A DNA stretch of 64,000 nt from Candidatus Omnitrophica bacterium UBA6210 (lineage in GTDB: Bacteria > Omnitrophota > Gorgyraeia > Velamenicoccales > Velamenicoccaceae), in contig DISM01000004.1 of NCBI GenBank assembly GCA_002421805.1, positions 310,001 through 374,000 on the forward strand, written 5' to 3'. Shown here piece by piece: positions 61,160 through 64,000 of this stretch (its first letter is position 1; every line of letters begins with the position of its first letter). The notes below the pieces were generated by a model, which was given only the letters and a program-made list of their open reading frames with translations, did no database searches and was not told where the DNA came from. The position numbers and the translations under genes were made by a program.

Positions 61160-62233
61160 TCATTTCTGGAATATCGCCAGGAATTTATCCCAATAGCCGT
61201 AACGTATCAGGTCGTTACAAAAGATAAAGATCGCCAGGACGATCAAAAACCCCATGCCGATGTTCGTGATGACCTCTTCGGTCTTGGAGGCCAGGGGGCG
61301 GCCGCGCAAACGCTCCAGGCCCGCAAAAAAGATATGGCCTCCGTCGAGGATAGGCAACGGCAACAGATTGAAGATCGCCAGGCTCATGCTGAGGATTCCG
61401 ATCACATGCAGGATAGAAGAAAATCCGATCTTGGCGGCATTGGTCGTGATAAAAAAGATCCCCAGGGGGCCTGTCACCGAATCCTTGAACGACATCGTCC
61501 CGATGATGATATAGAACAGGGCCCTGATCGTCATCACGGTCATGTCCCACAATGTCTGCGTACCCTTGACCAGGGCTTTCCAGAGGCCGTATCTGACTTT
61601 TATGATCTCGTCCGACGGCTTGACGCCGATCAAGCCGACCTCCACCTTCTTGCCCCAGATCGTTTCCACCTCTTTGGCCTGAGGGGTCAGCAAGACGTCA
61701 AATTCCTTTCCCTCACGCTTCACCTTCAACTGCACGTCTTGCCCTTTTTTCGCATGGATGCGCCGCGTCATGTCTTCCCAGAACTGGACCGGTTCTCCAT
61801 CAACGGCCGTCACCGTGTCGCCCACCTTCAGGCCGACGTTGGCTGCGGGCATACCCGGCATCAATTCACCGATCGTAGAGCTGAATTTAGGGTATCCCAG
61901 ATAAAAAACCATCCACAAGCAGAAAAATGCCAGAAGGTAGTTAAAGAATGGCCCGGCAAAAATGACCTGCGCGCGCCGGCCCGGCGCGCGCGAAAGAAAC
62001 TCATCGGGGGCACCCTTGTATTCCTCCTTGCTGTCACCGGCCATCTTGATGAACCCGCCAAAGGGAACCAGACAAAGCATATACTCGGTAGCACCAAACT
62101 TTTTCGACAGAAGCTTGGGACCGAAGCCCAGGGAAAATTTTTCCACCCGGATGCCCTGGCATTTGGCGACAAGAAAATGGCCGAGTTCATGGATCAAGAT
62201 CAGGATGCTTAAGATCAGAATAAAAATTATCAT
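61160..62233 (-). CDS. rseP: RseP family site-2 zinc metalloprotease
   Basis: 357 residues. First helix carries the zinc site HELGHFLVAK; the second metal motif is NLLPLPILDGGHI near residue 295. One PDZ domain in the middle (ELMPGMPAANVGLKVGDTV). Membrane protease that cuts anti-sigma factors and signal peptides. dxr-rseP-(ispG) order with cdsA upstream is widespread. Its leader (GGCAAAATGAAGGA) resembles the nusA/rplS leader element. Confidence 0.95.
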   Translation of the reverse strand: MIIFILILSILILIHELGHFLVAKCQGIRVEKFSLGFGPKLLSKKFGATEYMLCLVPFGGFIKMAGDSKEEYKGAPDEFLSRAPGRRAQVIFAGPFFNYLLAFFCLWMVFYLGYPKFSSTIGELMPGMPAANVGLKVGDTVTAVDGEPVQFWEDMTRRIHAKKGQDVQLKVKREGKEFDVLLTPQAKEVETIWGKKVEVGLIGVKPSDEIIKVRYGLWKALVKGTQTLWDMTVMTIRALFYIIIGTMSFKDSVTGPLGIFFITTNAAKIGFSSILHVIGILSMSLAIFNLLPLPILDGGHIFFAGLERLRGRPLASKTEEVITNIGMGFLIVLAIFIFCNDLIRYGYWDKFLAIFQK

Positions 62234-62285
62234 CTGTTTTCCTTCATTTTGCCCGCCATGGGCATTATAACCTTATGGAGTCCCA

Positions 62286-62322
62286 CCCGTGCTCGCCTTG
62301 CCCAAAGCAGGGCAGGCACGGG
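62286..62322. terminator. GC-rich hairpin between dxr and rseP
   Basis: CCCGTGC (62286-62292) pairs with GCACGGG (62316-62322), with an inner CTTGCCC/GGGCAG stem. A second short hairpin with CCGCGG lies near 62360-62390. The 191-bp gap holds no gene. No U-tract, so terminator function is tentative. Confidence 0.4.
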
Positions 62323-62424
62323 GTCCCCATTCCAGCGACATCCTTGAGCGGCCAAACCCATCCGCGGCCTAAGGACCGCGGTTTTTGGCCGCACAAGCAT
62401 AAAATCAATCTGGGTGCCGGCCTC

Positions 62425-63588
62425 TCATTTAACATATTTCCGGACCTTTTCCTGCGCAACCCGGCGCGCGAAAGCGTCGGCAGCAAAAATGCCTTCAAGG
62501 GACCCCATCCGGCTGGGACATCCCTGGAATGCCAGCGTCTCTTCGATGACATCCGCGATGCGCCCGAAGGCCAACCGTCCTGCAAGAAAAGACGCAACAG
62601 CCACTTCATTGGCGGCGTTAAGGACACAAGGAGCGCTCCCCCCGGACCGCGCCGCCTCGTATGCCAGACGCAAACACGGGAATTTATCCATGTCGGGCGC
62701 CGAAAAATCCAGGCTTCCCATCCGCAGGGGATCAAGGCTTAAGGCGCCATTTTGCCACCGTTCGGGATAGCTCAACGCGTACTGGATCGGTAATTTCATG
62801 TCCGTGACCCCCAGCTGCGCCAGGATAGAACCGTCCATATATTCCACCATCGAATGTACCAGGGCCTTGCGATGCACAAGGACCTTGATCTTGTCCAAAG
62901 ACAATCCGAACAAATTCCTGGCCTCGATCACCTCAAGCCCCTTGTTCATCAGGGTCGCTGAATCCACCGTGATCTTGGGCCCCATCTTCCAGCATGGATG
63001 CGCCAATACGGTTGCCCGGGGCACTTCCTTGAGACGATTCCTGGGATAATCCACCAACGGCCCGCCCGACGCCGTCAAATATACGCGTTTGACCATGGAC
63101 GGATTATATCCTTCCAGACACTGAAAAATCGCGCTCTGCTCGCTGTCGATAGGGATGATCTTCGCCCCTCGCACGCGCGCTTCATCCGTCACCAGGGTTC
63201 CACCCACGACCACGGCCTCTTTATTGGCCAAGGCGACGGTCTTGCCGGCGCGGATCGCGCTCAATAAAGGATAGATCGCCTCGACGCCGACGACGGCGAT
63301 AAGGACAATATCAGCCTCTTTGAGCGCCGCCAGGGCGCAAACGCCCTGGCGCCCCGCCAACACCTTGACGCCCTTCCTGAGAGCGGGCCGGAACGCCCGC
63401 GCCTTCTGTTGGTCGGCGATGGCGACGTAACGCGGTGCGCATGCGCGCATCTGGGAAGCCAGTTTATCGATGCGGGTATTCACCGAAAGCCCGACCACGC
63501 GGATCCTGTCTTTGAACTTAAGCGCCACGCTCATGGCGCTCTCGCCGATAGACCCGCTGGACCCCAGAATCACGACATTTTTTTTCAT
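62425..63588 (-). CDS. dxr: 1-deoxy-D-xylulose 5-phosphate reductoisomerase
   Basis: 387 residues from ATG 63586-63588. First committed step of the MEP pathway, NADPH dependent. NADPH motif VVILGSSGSIGESAMSV, ALANKEAVVVGG, metal/substrate site PIDSEQSAIFQCLEG, TASGGPLVD and KITVDSATLMNKGLEVIEA are all present. The longer frame to 63618 has no homology. Confidence 0.97.
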   Translation of the reverse strand: MKKNVVILGSSGSIGESAMSVALKFKDRIRVVGLSVNTRIDKLASQMRACAPRYVAIADQQKARAFRPALRKGVKVLAGRQGVCALAALKEADIVLIAVVGVEAIYPLLSAIRAGKTVALANKEAVVVGGTLVTDEARVRGAKIIPIDSEQSAIFQCLEGYNPSMVKRVYLTASGGPLVDYPRNRLKEVPRATVLAHPCWKMGPKITVDSATLMNKGLEVIEARNLFGLSLDKIKVLVHRKALVHSMVEYMDGSILAQLGVTDMKLPIQYALSYPERWQNGALSLDPLRMGSLDFSAPDMDKFPCLRLAYEAARSGGSAPCVLNAANEVAVASFLAGRLAFGRIADVIEETLAFQGCPSRMGSLEGIFAADAFARRVAQEKVRKYVK

Positions 63589-63703
63589 AAATACTTTTGC
63601 TGAACAAATGATCAACAACCAATCATTAAGCCATAAAAGTTTGATGATTGGATTTTGATTATTTTTTGGTTATTGTATCTTGCGGCTTGATTATTTCTTC
63701 CCC

Positions 63704-64000
63704 TTAAAATACCGTCGGTCCGGAAAACGCGCGGCTCGTGTAATAATGGATGAAAAAATAAAAGGCCGGGGCCGTAAACAAAAGGCTGTCGATCACATCC
63801 ATGATCCCTCCCATCCCGGGAAAGATATGGCTGGAATCCTTGGCGGCGCAATCTCTCTTGATCAACGACTCGGACAAATCTCCCAGCAGGCCCAGGAGGC
63901 TTAAGGCGACGCCCAAAAGAACCAGGTTCGCGAAAGAAAAGATCGGCCACGCCGGCAAAAAAGATTTGCTCACCAAAGCGCCGCACACACCGAACACGAT
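63704..64000 (-). CDS. cdsA: Phosphatidate cytidylyltransferase, C-terminal part (5' end beyond window)
   Basis: 99 residues of the C-terminus, open to the window edge. The family signature is clear: LGDLSESLIKRDCAAKDSSH followed by IFPGMGGIMDVIDSLLF and a last hydrophobic helix. Makes CDP-diacylglycerol for phospholipid synthesis in the inner membrane. cdsA-dxr-rseP is a conserved bacterial order. The 115-bp gap to dxr has no gene. Confidence 0.92.
   Translation of the reverse strand: MVFGVCGALVSKSFLPAWPIFSFANLVLLGVALSLLGLLGDLSESLIKRDCAAKDSSHIFPGMGGIMDVIDSLLFTAPAFYFFIHYYTSRAFSGPTVF

Noticed and set aside
61160..62275. rseP leader as a firm fourth copy of the nusA/rplS leader element
   Set aside because: Only the GGCAAAATGAAGGA part matches well; the upstream half differs, so it is mentioned as possible only.

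Overview
The window reads as chromosomal DNA of a GC-rich, probably anaerobic Gram-negative-type bacterium. Envelope genes (a secretin, lipoproteins, RseP), Tad-type CpaF ATPases, a Wood-Ljungdahl gene cluster and a bacterial STT3 oligosaccharyltransferase fit best with candidate phylum Omnitrophota (PVC superphylum). That assignment is an inference from gene content, not a computed placement. Every convincing gene lies on the minus strand, so transcription runs from high to low coordinates. Many neighbours overlap by 4 bp (ATGA) and probably form long operons.
Layout from high to low coordinates. 64.0-60.0 kb: cdsA (partial), dxr, rseP, ispG (lipid, isoprenoid and envelope genes). 60.0-52.3 kb: two CpaF ATPases flanking an INS-less prolyl-tRNA synthetase, then rimP-nusA-infB. 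52.3-45.1 kb: trpS, scpA, ruvB, queH, a small secreted protein, a short pyruvate kinase, a DUF2905-type membrane protein, a SpoIID-like protein and queA. 44.9-39.0 kb: an STT3-type oligosaccharyltransferase, tgt, trmD, rplS, rnhB, yraN. QueH, QueA and Tgt are queuosine genes. 39.0-31.8 kb: fhs, an FchA-like cyclohydrolase, folD, metF, an FAD oxidoreductase and acsB, which give the methyl branch of the Wood-Ljungdahl pathway plus acetyl-CoA synthase. 31.7-17.1 kb: a TPR protein, polA, glgA, coaE, rho, rpmE, prfA, prmC, murA, trpGDCF, a MazG-like protein and a 50-residue coiled-coil protein.
The accessory region is 16.9-5.6 kb. A promoter at 16.86-16.89 kb precedes a secreted protein with five near-identical ~147-residue repeats, a small secreted protein and a 1308-residue Rhs/YD-repeat protein with a Sec signal peptide and a short His-rich C-terminal tip. 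A probable immunity gene starts one base after the Rhs stop. Two further tip plus immunity cassettes follow. One is an orphan made of the Rhs core end with a new tip. The other is a tip fragment joined directly to a signal peptide. The orphan block is bounded by two copies of a 79-bp direct repeat and ends at a REP-associated tyrosine (RAYT) transposase, beside an array of ten GGTGYCA heptamers. This looks like a polymorphic toxin locus that stores alternative warheads and can recombine them.
5.5-1.4 kb: three genes resembling type II secretion or type IV pilus assembly (GspL-like, fused PilO/PilP-like, secretin). The window ends inside a neurotransmitter:sodium symporter family transporter.
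Other notable points: FolD has Gln at the catalytic Lys position and Glu at the conserved Asp, next to an FchA-like gene that could supply the cyclohydrolase step; TrpF carries two in-frame insertions of dispersed palindromic repeats; and a shared leader element lies just upstream of nusA, rplS and the 50-residue ORF, with a possible fourth at rseP.
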